A DNA stretch of 33,955 nt from an uncultured Collinsella sp. (GTDB lineage Bacteria; Actinomycetota; Coriobacteriia; Coriobacteriales; Coriobacteriaceae), in assembly GCA_937937835.1 (NCBI GenBank), contig CALDBJ010000063.1, forward strand, positions 1-33,955, read 5' to 3'. The translations under genes and the position numbers were made by a program. This document shows positions 1-8,464 of the stretch, in pieces; position 1 is the first letter of the stretch, and the number at the start of each line of letters is the position of its first letter. A model generated the notes under the pieces. That model was not told the DNA's origin. It made no database searches and was given only the letters and a program-made list of their open reading frames with translations.

Positions 1-16
1 TAATCTTGTAGTCCAT
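1..16 (-). CDS. 5' end of an unidentified gene, truncated by the window edge
   Basis: Reading the minus strand, a strong ribosome binding site (AAGGAGG, positions 21-27) is followed four bases later by ATG at 16-14 and the codons for MDYKI before the window ends. The gene would lie downstream of clpC on the same strand, separated from it by about 214 bp that include a terminator-like hairpin. Five residues are too few to name a product. The call rests only on the spacing of the binding site to the ATG. Confidence 0.45.
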
Positions 17-173
17 GGTGCCTCCTTGGCGCAACTGGTTAGACAGTAAGACATGTGCCTTGTATATTCCCAGACTTCGTTTGCATAAACCAGTCGAAAA
101 CGCCGAGCGCTCTCGCATCATCGGCTAACGGTGGACCGCATAGCGTAACGGTCACAGTTACCGCAGCTCTACA

Positions 174-205
174 AATCGAGGCGCCCTTGCCGGAACGCCT
201 CGATT
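174..205 (-). terminator. Hairpin downstream of clpC, probable terminator
   Basis: A perfect 10-bp stem (AATCGAGGCG at 174-183 with CGCCTCGATT at 196-205) encloses a 12-base loop, 25 bp after the clpC stop. On the minus strand it is followed only by a weak T run (ATTTGT), so termination may be partial or factor-assisted. Confidence 0.5.
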
Positions 206-230
206 GCACAGATCAAATTGTCGCCACGCC

Positions 231-2873
231 CTACAGCGCGCCGGAACCGGCTTGCATCATGCCGCCGGGGCCCGAGGTCACGCCGCCGCTCACGGGCGCG
301 GCGTTGCCGGTGTGCGGTGCCGCCGGGGCGGTATCGCCACCGAGCGTGCCCGCCGGACGCGGTGCCGGGATCTCGCCCGTGCCGTGGCTAAAGACAAACT
401 TGCCATCGGCCACGTCGCACAGGACGGTATCGCCCTCGCCCCACTCGCCGGCCAGAAGCTCCTCGGACAGCGGGTCCTCGATGAGCTTTTGAATAGCACG
501 GCGCAGCGGACGCGCACCGTTGGTGAGGTCGGTGCCCTCGGCCACGATCTTGTCATAGGCCGCATCGGTGAGCTTGATGTTCATGCAGTTGGCAATCAAA
601 CGCTGACGCAGGTCGTCCACCAGCAGGTGCGCGATCTTGGTGAGATTCTCACCCGAGAGCTTCTGGAACACCACAATGTCGTCGATACGGTTGAGCAGCT
701 CGGGGCGGAACAGGCGCTTGAGCTCGCCCATCGCGCGGCCGCGGATCTCACTCGACGTGAGGCCCTGCTCGCCGGTGGTGCCAAAGCCCACGCTCGCATC
801 CTGCGCAATCTCGCGAGCGCCCACGTTGGACGTCATGATGATCACGGTGTTGCGGAAGTCGACCGTCTTGCCCTGGCTATCGGTCAGGCGGCCCTCCTCC
901 AGCACCTGCAGCAAGATGTTGAAGATATCGGGGTGCGCCTTCTCGATCTCGTCGAACAGCACGACCGAGTACGGGTGACGACGAACGGCCTTGGTGAGCT
1001 GGCCGCCCTCGTCGTGACCGACGTAACCCGGAGGGCTACCGATGAGCTTGGAGACCTCGAACTCGCTACCGAACTCGGACATGTCGAAGCTGATGAGCGC
1101 ATCCTTGCTGCCAAAGAGGTACTCGGCGAGCGTCTTGGCGAGCTCGGTCTTGCCTGTGCCGGTGGGACCCAGGAAGATAAAGCTGCCGCCGGGGCGACGC
1201 GGGTCCTTGAGCGGCGAGCGGCTGCGGCGCACGGCCTTGGCAACTGCCTCGACAGCCTCATCCTGACCGATGATGCGCGTCTTGAGCACGCTTTCGGCCT
1301 GCAGCAGGCGACGGCTCTCGCTCTCGGTAAGCGAAGACACCGGCACGCCCGAAGTCACGGACACGATGTCGGCGATCTGGGAGACATCGATGGTGAGCGG
1401 GCTGGCGTCGAGCTCGGCGGTCCAGGCGGCCTTGGCCTCGGCGAGCTCAATCTCGGCGGCCTTCTGCTGCTCGGTGATCTCGGCGGCCTTGTTCATGTCG
1501 TCGCTCTCGGTGGCCTCCTGCGCGGCGGCCTTAAGCTCCTCCACGCGATGCTCGGCCTCACGCACCGGCTCGGGCGCGCGATTCGCGGCGATGCGAGCGC
1601 GGGCGCCGGCCTCGTCGATGAGGTCGATGGCCTTATCGGGCAGGAAGCGATCCTGGATGTAGCGGTTGGAAAGGTTCGCGGCGGCCTCGATAGCACCCTG
1701 CGTATAGCGCACATGGTGGTGCTCCTCGTAGCGCGGCTTGAGCGCGGTCAGGATCTTGACCGTGTCCTCGACGCTCGGCTCCTCGACATCGATGGTCTGG
1801 AAGCGACGCTCGAAGGCCGGGTCCTTGGTGAGGTACTTGCGGAATTCCTCGGCCGTGGTGGCGCCGATAATCTGGAAGGCACCGCGCGCAAGCACGGGCT
1901 TGAGCATGGAGCTCGCGTCGATGGAACCCTCGGCAGAACCGGCACCGATGATGGTGTGCATCTCGTCGATAAACAGGATGACGTCATCGGCTTCGGTGGC
2001 CTCCTGGATCACGTTCTTGAGGCGCTCCTCAAACTCACCGCGATACTTGGCGCCCGCAACGAGGCCCGGCAGGTCGAGCGTCCAGATGTTCTGGTTCATG
2101 AGGTTCTCGGGCACGTTGCCGGCAGCGATCTGCTGCGCCAGGCCCTCGACGATGGCCGTTTTGCCAACGCCGGGATCGCCCAGGATAAGCGGGTTGTTTT
2201 TGGTGCGGCGCGAAAGGATCTCCATCATGCGCTGGACTTCCTTTTCGCGGCCAATCACGGGATCGAGCTCGCCGTCGCGCGCCTTTTGAGTGAGGTTGGT
2301 GGCGAACTGCTTGAGCGTGTCGGTGCCGCTCCCCTTTTGCTGAGAGGCATCCGAGCCGCTAAAGAACGGCAGGCCCGCACCGGGACGACCAGCACCGGCG
2401 CCGGCGAGCGGACGCTTCTTGTCCTGGTCCTTGGCGGTGAGTTTCTCGATAGCCTTTTTGATGGAGGCGGACGACACACCCAGGCGCATGAGGATGTCCA
2501 TGGCCATGCCGTTGCCCTCTTCGACGATACCGATGAGCAGGTGCTCGGTCGACACGTAGGTCTGGTTGTTCTCACGCGCCACGCGGAATGAACGCTCCAT
2601 CACGCTAATGACGAGCGGCGTAAAGGCGAGCTTGGCCGCCTCGGTCTCCTCACTGGGCTCGGGAACCGTGGTCTGGACCTCTTTGAGGGTGTCCATGATG
2701 TCGTCGTAGGAGATATCGAGCGAGCGCAGCGCCTCGGCGGCAATGCCCTCGTCCTCCTTGGCAAGCGCGAGCAGCAGATGCTCGGTGCCCACCTTATTTG
2801 AATGAAGATCGAGCGCCTCTTGCTTGGCCATGGACATGACCTTACGCGCGCGATCGGTAAAACGGTCTAACAT
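231..2873 (-). CDS. clpC: ClpC-type AAA+ unfoldase, ATPase of the Clp protease
   Basis: An 880-residue class I Clp/Hsp100 ATPase that unfolds proteins and feeds them to ClpP in the cytosol. Visible in order: a double Clp-N repeat (about 1-145), AAA1 with Walker A GDPGVGKT (232-239) and Walker B around FIDE (301-304), a coiled UVR-like middle region (about 437-485) typical of ClpC rather than ClpA, and AAA2 with GPTGTGKT (569-576) and VVLFDE (637-642). I start it at MLDRF because AGAGG lies about 8 bp upstream; the frame stays open for 26 further codons upstream, but that stretch reads through a leader hairpin and has no family similarity. The last 50 or so residues are a Gly/Pro/Ala-rich low-complexity tail not usual in ClpC. 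No clear CtsR heptad repeats were seen upstream. Family assignment is secure. Confidence 0.96.
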   Translation of the reverse strand: MLDRFTDRARKVMSMAKQEALDLHSNKVGTEHLLLALAKEDEGIAAEALRSLDISYDDIMDTLKEVQTTVPEPSEETEAAKLAFTPLVISVMERSFRVARENNQTYVSTEHLLIGIVEEGNGMAMDILMRLGVSSASIKKAIEKLTAKDQDKKRPLAGAGAGRPGAGLPFFSGSDASQQKGSGTDTLKQFATNLTQKARDGELDPVIGREKEVQRMMEILSRRTKNNPLILGDPGVGKTAIVEGLAQQIAAGNVPENLMNQNIWTLDLPGLVAGAKYRGEFEERLKNVIQEATEADDVILFIDEMHTIIGAGSAEGSIDASSMLKPVLARGAFQIIGATTAEEFRKYLTKDPAFERRFQTIDVEEPSVEDTVKILTALKPRYEEHHHVRYTQGAIEAAANLSNRYIQDRFLPDKAIDLIDEAGARARIAANRAPEPVREAEHRVEELKAAAQEATESDDMNKAAEITEQQKAAEIELAEAKAAWTAELDASPLTIDVSQIADIVSVTSGVPVSSLTESESRRLLQAESVLKTRIIGQDEAVEAVAKAVRRSRSPLKDPRRPGGSFIFLGPTGTGKTELAKTLAEYLFGSKDALISFDMSEFGSEFEVSKLIGSPPGYVGHDEGGQLTKAVRRHPYSVVLFDEIEKAHPDIFNILLQVLEEGRLTDSQGKTVDFRNTVIIMTSNVGAREIAQDASVGFGTTGEQGLTSSEIRGRAMGELKRLFRPELLNRIDDIVVFQKLSGENLTKIAHLLVDDLRQRLIANCMNIKLTDAAYDKIVAEGTDLTNGARPLRRAIQKLIEDPLSEELLAGEWGEGDTVLCDVADGKFVFSHGTGEIPAPRPAGTLGGDTAPAAPHTGNAAPVSGGVTSGPGGMMQAGSGAL

Positions 2874-2911
2874 GCTAGTTCCTCTTAGACGAGCTAGTTT
2901 TTTCAAACGCA

Positions 2912-2939
2912 AAGCGCCGCCCCGCGGCAGCGCTTTGGT
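2912..2939 (-). other. Stem-loop in the clpC leader
   Basis: A strong GC hairpin lies about 40-65 bp before the clpC start: CAAAGC pairs with GCTTTG outside, and GCCGC with GCGGC inside around a CCC loop. No T run follows on either strand, so it is more likely a leader structure than a terminator. A TATACT -10-like box lies upstream at 2956-2961 (minus strand), with no good -35. Any regulatory role is a guess. Confidence 0.35.
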
Positions 2940-3017
2940 CTCTTTACCCATATGGAGTATATGTTAACAGCTGGAGGAATATCTATAAACCCGGCTCACA
3001 TGAATGCAGGTTATGAC

Positions 3018-3045
3018 CGCATCGCGGGACTCACCGCGCGATGCG
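3018..3045 (-). terminator. Hairpin after the TetR gene, weak terminator candidate
   Basis: A 9-bp perfect stem (CGCATCGCG at 3018-3026 with CGCGATGCG at 3037-3045) stands 25 bp after the tetR stop. There is no T run after it on the minus strand, so it may only be a structural end. It lies in the duplicated copy of the tetR 3' end. Confidence 0.3.
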
Positions 3046-3070
3046 CGACAGGCGCCCCGCAAGAGAAACC

Positions 3071-3760
3071 CTAGGCGTCTTTCACCACGTCGGGACTCGT
3101 CGCACGCGATGCGCGATAGGCATCGGCCTCCTTGGAGACGCGTTCGAGCAGCTCGGATGTATCGACGCCCTCGACTTGCGCGACCGTTTCCACCGTCTGC
3201 ATGGCGACCGCCCTCAGGTACGCGCACGCGCTGTCCCCCGGCTGCTCGAGGTCTATCTCCTCGCCGCCCTCCCGGGCAAAGCCGACCGCCATCACAAAGC
3301 CCATGATGCCCGAGACCAGAAAGCCCACCGCAAAGCTCGAATCTGCCTTGAGCTCTTCTCCGTCGGGGTGGACGATCTCTCTCACGCGGTCGATGATGAT
3401 CGTATGGATGCCCTGCACGACCTGCTCGGCGGCACCCGCCCTCATGGTGATGACGATGCGCCGCAGCAGGCAGCGGACGTCGCGCCGGTCGAACGCCGAA
3501 AGGTCGCCCTCGCTCGAAAAATGCCAGAGGGCATCGGTGATGAGCTCGTTATCCTGCAGCAGCTGGGCTATGGCGATGGCGACGAGTTCATCGAAATCGT
3601 GAAAATAGTAGTAAAACGTTCCACGATTGCACTGGGCGGCGCGGGTCACCTCGCCAACCGATAGCTCGAAGATGCTGTTGTTCTCGATGAGCTCCCAAAA
3701 CGCCTCGATGATACGGGTGCGTGCATCGGGCGCATCGGCGTCCTTACGCGGTCTCGCCAT
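3071..3760 (-). CDS. TetR/AcrR-family transcriptional regulator
   Basis: A 229-residue one-component repressor. The N-terminal DNA-binding domain shows the usual helix-turn-helix run, LSVGEVTRAAQCNRGTFYYYF followed by HDFDELVAI. The rest is a helical ligand/dimer domain without a recognisable ligand signature. I take ATG at 3760 (MARPRK, with GGTGAGG upstream); a GTG at 3769 is possible. The gene overlaps the 3' end of the redox ATPase gene by 17 bp (stop at 3744), so the two are translationally coupled and the regulator probably controls its own operon. The likely target is the perfect palindrome at 8233-8253. The 3' end is partly duplicated just downstream (see findings). Family certain, ligand unknown. 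Confidence 0.9.
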   Translation of the reverse strand: MARPRKDADAPDARTRIIEAFWELIENNSIFELSVGEVTRAAQCNRGTFYYYFHDFDELVAIAIAQLLQDNELITDALWHFSSEGDLSAFDRRDVRCLLRRIVITMRAGAAEQVVQGIHTIIIDRVREIVHPDGEELKADSSFAVGFLVSGIMGFVMAVGFAREGGEEIDLEQPGDSACAYLRAVAMQTVETVAQVEGVDTSELLERVSKEADAYRASRATSPDVVKDA

Positions 3761-6700
3761 GCGCCTCACCGCACCCCTGCGCCTTGGCGTTCATGATGAG
3801 CATCTGAAGACGGTTCTCCACGTTGGCGAAGCTCACGTCGGGATCGTAGTCGAGCGGCAGGAACTGCGCCGTGGGATACTGCTCCTTGAGCGCATGGATG
3901 AGCCCGCGCCCCACGACATGGTTGGGCAGACACCCGAACGGCTGCAGGATCACGAAGTTGCGGCAGCCGCGCTTGGCGTGCTCGAGGATCTCCGCCGGAA
4001 TCAGCACGCCCTCGCCCGCATCGAACGTATGGTGCAGGATCTTATCGCTCGCGCGCACGAGCTCGGGCATGCGCGTCGGCGGCTCGTAGAGCGGGCTCGC
4101 CGCGCCCAGGCGGTCGCAACGGTCGTGCGCGAGCTCGAACAGGTTGTCCGCCGTGGCGTACCAGGCCTTTTCGGGCAGCGACAGGTCGACGTGGAACTCG
4201 CGCGACTGCGCATGCTTGTAGAAATAGGTCTTGCGGATCACGTCGGTCATGCGCGCCTCGATGACCTCGAGCCCGTTGTCCTCGAGGTAGCGCTCAATCT
4301 CGTGGTTGGCGCCGAGATGGAAATTGAGCAGGTACTCGCCCACGATGAGAACGGTCGGATGCGGGTTCGAGCGGTCGTACGGAACGGCGTCCATGATCGC
4401 AAGCGCGCGTTTGAAGCCCGTCGCCTGGCCTCTCAGCCCGGAGCGCTCCATGCCCTCGATAACCTCATCGAGCGCGCGGTCGAACGCAGCGTCCGCCGCG
4501 CCCTTCTCGAGCTCGTAGGGACGGATGCGCCTAAGCATGGCCTCGAGGGCATCGATCATGGGAAGACCGTAGGCGATCTGGATGCTCGGGCCAAGGCCGA
4601 GCTTGAAGCCCGGATGCGCATTGTGGGCATCGACGTCGTCGTTGGTGAGCACCGGGACATAGTCGTATCCCGCGTCGTCGAGCGCGCGGCGCAGCAGGGG
4701 CATGTAGTGCGTCAGGCGGCAGTCGCCGATATACTTGCCAGTCACCACGGCGACGTCGTGCGGGTCGTACTTACCGCTCTCGAGTGCCGCGAGCGCCTCG
4801 CCGATCACGATTTGCGCGGGGAAGCAGATGTCGTTGTGCACATAGCGTTTGCCCAGGCGGATGGCATCCTCGCGCCCGGTATCAAGGGCCTCGGCGCGCA
4901 CGCCCTGATTGCGCATCGCCGCGGTCATGAGCCTGCAGAACGCATGGGAGGTGTTGGGGACCAGCGCGATCTTGTCGTGCCGGTCGCGCTTGGTGTACTT
5001 GACCTTATACGGGTCGTCGAGCGGATGGACCGCGTGCACCCGGGCGCCCTCGGCACGCTCCTCCGCGCGACGACGGTTGACCGACTCGATAAACGAACGC
5101 ACGCGAATGCCCATGGGACCGGCGACGTCGCTCTCATCGAGCTTGATCATCATCGGAACCTTGGAGCCCATCTCGCCCATCATGCGCGCGATCTCGTCGG
5201 TGAGATACGCATCGTGGCCGCAGCCGAAGCTGCCCATCTGCACGAGCTCGAGCTCGGGCGTCGATGCGACGATGACCGCGCACGACAGCATGCGCGCATG
5301 GTAGTTGTTCACGATGTCGATGCGGCTGTTGGAAAGATCGACGTTGCAGACCCCCGGCACCGCATCGGGCGTCAGCACGGGGATGCCGCGCTCAGAGAAG
5401 AGCTTGGGCAGCCCGTGGTTGACCAGCGGGTCGTTGTGGTACGGGCGCGAAGCGATCACCACCGCGTAGCCGCCGTCCTCGCGCACGTTCTCGAGCACCT
5501 GCCTGCCGCGCAGCTGCAGCTGGTTCTCAAACGTCTCCTGCGCGCGGTCCGCCTGCTCGGTCGCCTTGGCAACCAGGTCGGCATCGATATCGAAGGTCTC
5601 CTTGCACCACGCCTTGAGCTGGCGGTTTCGGTCGCCCTCGTCGTACCAGTGGAACAGCGGCGTATCGAACGGAACGCCGAAACGCTCCTCCGGGTTATCG
5701 GAATTGCGCATCACGTAGGGGTATCCCTTTACGACGGCGCACATCCACTCGCTGGTAGAGGCGGTGTTTTCGGTGGGCACCGTCGTGATGATGGGCATGA
5801 AGATGCGGTCGACGCCGGCGTCGACGAGATTGCGGATGTGCCCGTGGACGAGCTTGGCCGGGAAGCACACGGTGTCGGATGTGACGTGCGCCAGACCGCG
5901 CTCGTACATCGCCTTGGTGCTGCGTCCCGAGACGCGCACCTTAAAGCCGAGCGTGCTGAAGAACGTCGACCAGAACGGCATGGTGTCCCAGAACTCGAGC
6001 ACACGGGGAATGCCGATCGTGACATCGCGCCCCCCGCAGACGGGAACCGTGGGGTACGACTCGAACAGCAGCTTCTCGCGGTCGACAAAGAGATTGGGGG
6101 CAGCCGCGGTCCGGTCGCGCCCCGTGCCGGGTGCCTGTGCCTCGCAAGCACCCTGCGGACGCAGCTCCTCCGCCGCGGGAACCTCGCGCACGAGCTCATC
6201 CCATGAGATGGCGCCGCCGCGCGGGCAGCGATTGCCCGTGACGTAAAGCGAGCCGTCGCCAAATGCCACGACCGCGCGCTGGCAGCGGTTGTTGCACCGA
6301 CGGCAGGTAACGCCGCCGAACTCGCGATGCTCGAAGCGCTCCACGGCATCGAGCCCGATAAACGACGTGCCGGCGTCGCCCTTGCGGCATTCCTCGCGCG
6401 CGAGCAGGGCGATACCGATAGCGCCCATCAGCCCCGGGTGGGGCGCACGCGTGACGGGTTTGCCCAGATACTGCTCGAATGCGCGCAGCACCGCGTCGTT
6501 TCGGAACGTGCCGCCCTGGACGACGACTTTGTCGCCCAGACGGTTGAGATTTGAAACGCGAATGACCTTGGTGAACACGTTCTCGATAATCGAACGGCAG
6601 AGACCGGCCATGATGTCGCCCGGACCCTTACCGCGCCGCTGCTCGGAAACGACGCTGCTGTTCATGAACACCGTGCAGCGGCTGCCGAGAACGGCGGGGG

Positions 6701-8183
6701 CTTTGGACGAAAATGCCTCGGTCGCGATATCCTCAACGGCTATTCCGAGGTTTTTGGCAAAACCCTCGAGGAACGAGCCGCAGCCCGCAGAGCACGCCTC
6801 GTTGACGACGATATCGGTCAGCACGCCGTGGTTGAGCCAGATGGCCTTCATATCCTGTCCGCCGATGTCGAGCACGAAGGTCGCATCGGGAACGCATGCG
6901 CACGCGGCGCGGGCGTGCGCGACCGTCTCGACCGTATGGTAGTCGGCGTGGAACGCGCGCGCGAAAAGCTCCTCGCCGTATCCCGTGGTGCCCACGGCAT
7001 CGATCGCAAGCGTGACTCCCGCTGTCTCCCAGCGGTTCTTCAAGCTGACAAGACCCTGTTGGGCGACGTCGAGCGGTCTGCCGTTATTAGACGCGTAGAA
7101 CGAATCGACAAGCTCACCCGCCTCATCGACCAGGGCGAACTTGGTCGTCGTGCTCCCCGAATCGATACCGAGCGCCACACGCACCGTCTCTCCGGGCGCA
7201 TACGCATCCGGACCCTTTGCCGGCGTCTCTTTGCCATGGCGTGCCGTAAAATCCGCCTGCTCGGCAGGTGGGGCAAAAAAGGGCTGGGCAAGACGTCCCT
7301 CCCCGCTTGCGGGCGCGACCGTCTCGAGCTTATCCAGCCGGACAAAAGCGTCGGGAAGGTCGATCGGTTGGGACGATGCGAACATGTCGGTCAGCGACAG
7401 GGCGGCACCGCGCGCGACCATGATCTGCGGATCGCGCGGGACGATAACCTGATCGTCCGATAGATTCAGTTGCTCCCGGAACACGCGGACCAGTGTGGGG
7501 TTGTAGGCGAGCGTACCGCCCTCGAAGATTACCGGCGGCTCGATGTCGATACCCTGGGCCAGACCGCCGATCGTTTGGCGGGCGACCGCGTGAAGCGCCG
7601 AAAGCGCCAGGTCGGTGGTAGGAATGCCCTCGTTGAGCAGCGGCTGGATATCGGTCTTTGCGTACACGCCGCAGCGGCCCGAGACCTCGTGGACGGTCGT
7701 TCCCCGGCTTGCGAGCTGCTCGAACTCGCCCGATTCGGTGCCGACCCCCATGAGCTTTGCCATCTCGTCGATAAATGCACCGGTACCGCCTGCGCACGAG
7801 CCGTTCATGCGCATGTCGGCAACCTCGATGTCTCCCTTATCGTTGGTGCGGAAGAAGATCATCTTGGCGTCTTGGCCGCCCAGCTCGATGGCGCAGCGCG
7901 TCTGCGGATAGAACCTGCTGATCGCGAGCGCGTTGGCGACCACCTCCTGAACGTACGAGGCGCCCAGCGCGGTCGCGATATCGCGCGCACCCGAGCCGGT
8001 CACCGCAACGCGCAGCGACTCATGGGGAAAGCGCTCGGCGAGCTCGCCGAGCATGGCGCGCACGCTCGCTGTCTGACACGCCCCGTGGCGGCGATATCCC
8101 CACCACGCCTCGGTCATATCCTCGTGCATCGCGTAAACTTTGGTCGTCGTCGACCCTACGTCCAGTCCTACTAGCAACGCCAT
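3744..8183 (-). CDS. Giant 2-hydroxyacyl-CoA dehydratase activase-related redox ATPase
   Basis: A 1,479-residue cytosolic protein that joins two BcrA/BadF/HgdC activase modules and a HgdB/HgdC-related iron-sulphur part in one chain. Module 1 (about 1-265) has the ASKHA phosphate loop GLDVGSTTTK, GGQDAK and the cluster cysteines C130 (GSCAGGTG) and C171. Module 2 (about 335-595) repeats this with GIDSGSTTTK, GGQDMK, C464 (EACSAGCG) and C503. A four-cysteine knuckle follows (C627, C630, C634, C653). The C-terminal half has the DUF2229 and HGD-D type motifs CFPAK (C773) and CFPAQ (about 1115), and FGCLPNH near the end. Related activases use ATP to drive an electron to a very low potential; related double-cubane proteins reduce small molecules. 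The substrate here is unknown. GGAG lies 4 bp before the ATG. It is the first gene of the unit with tetR. Confidence 0.88.
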   Translation of the reverse strand: MALLVGLDVGSTTTKVYAMHEDMTEAWWGYRRHGACQTASVRAMLGELAERFPHESLRVAVTGSGARDIATALGASYVQEVVANALAISRFYPQTRCAIELGGQDAKMIFFRTNDKGDIEVADMRMNGSCAGGTGAFIDEMAKLMGVGTESGEFEQLASRGTTVHEVSGRCGVYAKTDIQPLLNEGIPTTDLALSALHAVARQTIGGLAQGIDIEPPVIFEGGTLAYNPTLVRVFREQLNLSDDQVIVPRDPQIMVARGAALSLTDMFASSQPIDLPDAFVRLDKLETVAPASGEGRLAQPFFAPPAEQADFTARHGKETPAKGPDAYAPGETVRVALGIDSGSTTTKFALVDEAGELVDSFYASNNGRPLDVAQQGLVSLKNRWETAGVTLAIDAVGTTGYGEELFARAFHADYHTVETVAHARAACACVPDATFVLDIGGQDMKAIWLNHGVLTDIVVNEACSAGCGSFLEGFAKNLGIAVEDIATEAFSSKAPAVLGSRCTVFMNSSVVSEQRRGKGPGDIMAGLCRSIIENVFTKVIRVSNLNRLGDKVVVQGGTFRNDAVLRAFEQYLGKPVTRAPHPGLMGAIGIALLAREECRKGDAGTSFIGLDAVERFEHREFGGVTCRRCNNRCQRAVVAFGDGSLYVTGNRCPRGGAISWDELVREVPAAEELRPQGACEAQAPGTGRDRTAAAPNLFVDREKLLFESYPTVPVCGGRDVTIGIPRVLEFWDTMPFWSTFFSTLGFKVRVSGRSTKAMYERGLAHVTSDTVCFPAKLVHGHIRNLVDAGVDRIFMPIITTVPTENTASTSEWMCAVVKGYPYVMRNSDNPEERFGVPFDTPLFHWYDEGDRNRQLKAWCKETFDIDADLVAKATEQADRAQETFENQLQLRGRQVLENVREDGGYAVVIASRPYHNDPLVNHGLPKLFSERGIPVLTPDAVPGVCNVDLSNSRIDIVNNYHARMLSCAVIVASTPELELVQMGSFGCGHDAYLTDEIARMMGEMGSKVPMMIKLDESDVAGPMGIRVRSFIESVNRRRAEERAEGARVHAVHPLDDPYKVKYTKRDRHDKIALVPNTSHAFCRLMTAAMRNQGVRAEALDTGREDAIRLGKRYVHNDICFPAQIVIGEALAALESGKYDPHDVAVVTGKYIGDCRLTHYMPLLRRALDDAGYDYVPVLTNDDVDAHNAHPGFKLGLGPSIQIAYGLPMIDALEAMLRRIRPYELEKGAADAAFDRALDEVIEGMERSGLRGQATGFKRALAIMDAVPYDRSNPHPTVLIVGEYLLNFHLGANHEIERYLEDNGLEVIEARMTDVIRKTYFYKHAQSREFHVDLSLPEKAWYATADNLFELAHDRCDRLGAASPLYEPPTRMPELVRASDKILHHTFDAGEGVLIPAEILEHAKRGCRNFVILQPFGCLPNHVVGRGLIHALKEQYPTAQFLPLDYDPDVSFANVENRLQMLIMNAKAQGCGEAHGETA

Positions 8184-8232
8184 AATGCTCCGTCTCTCGC
8201 ATTTTTCCTGCTAGAGATATACCACTCTACGT

Positions 8233-8253
8233 AATACAACAGACTGTTGTATT
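8233..8253. promoter_or_regulatory. 21-bp perfect palindrome, probable TetR operator
   Basis: AATACAACAG, one central A, then CTGTTGTATT: two perfect 10-bp half-sites, centred 60 bp upstream of the redox ATPase start. Size and symmetry fit a TetR-family operator, and the only regulator nearby is the overlapping downstream tetR gene. A TATATC box (minus strand, 8216-8221) between the palindrome and the gene is a possible -10. Binding is inferred. Confidence 0.75.
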
Positions 8254-8263
8254 TAAACTCCGT

Positions 8264-8298
8264 ATAAAAAGCGGCTGCCGAAACGCTTCAGCAGCCGC
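8264..8298 (-). terminator. Intrinsic terminator upstream of the redox ATPase operon
   Basis: An 8-bp GC stem (GCGGCTGC at 8271-8278 with GCAGCCGC at 8291-8298) is followed on the minus strand by TTTTTAT. It ends transcription coming from the DUF2798 gene and insulates the operator and promoter just downstream. Confidence 0.8.
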
Positions 8299-8464
8299 CG
8301 AATGCACCAACAGATTGTTCTGCGCGCTAGCACGTCGGGCAACGGAGCAGCACGGGCCCTCCGGTCATGCGCACCGCTCACGCCCGCGATGTCGCCGAGA
8401 GAGCTATCCACGCTTAGGGCTCCAACCAAGCAAGTCGCCCGCGCTCAGCAGATCCCTAAGCGAG
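8299..8464. other. 166-bp stretch with no recognised gene
   Basis: Between the DUF2798 stop and the terminator there is no reading frame with recognisable content or a start signal on either strand. It holds one degenerate match to the TetR palindrome core (8308-8319), noted under findings. Confidence 0.5.

Noticed and set aside
20..95. tRNA-like D-arm sequence (GGCGCAACTGGTTAGACA) near the left edge
   Set aside because: No matching acceptor, anticodon or T-arm (no TTCGA loop) can be drawn around it; it coincides with the ribosome binding site of the edge gene.
204..2591. 795-residue open frame on the plus strand opposite clpC
   Set aside because: Antisense shadow of a GC-rich gene; the opposite strand has an unmistakable ClpC.
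3627..6206. 859-residue plus-strand frame opposite the redox ATPase
   Set aside because: Shadow frame with no family motifs and no start signal; the minus-strand protein has clear conserved motifs.
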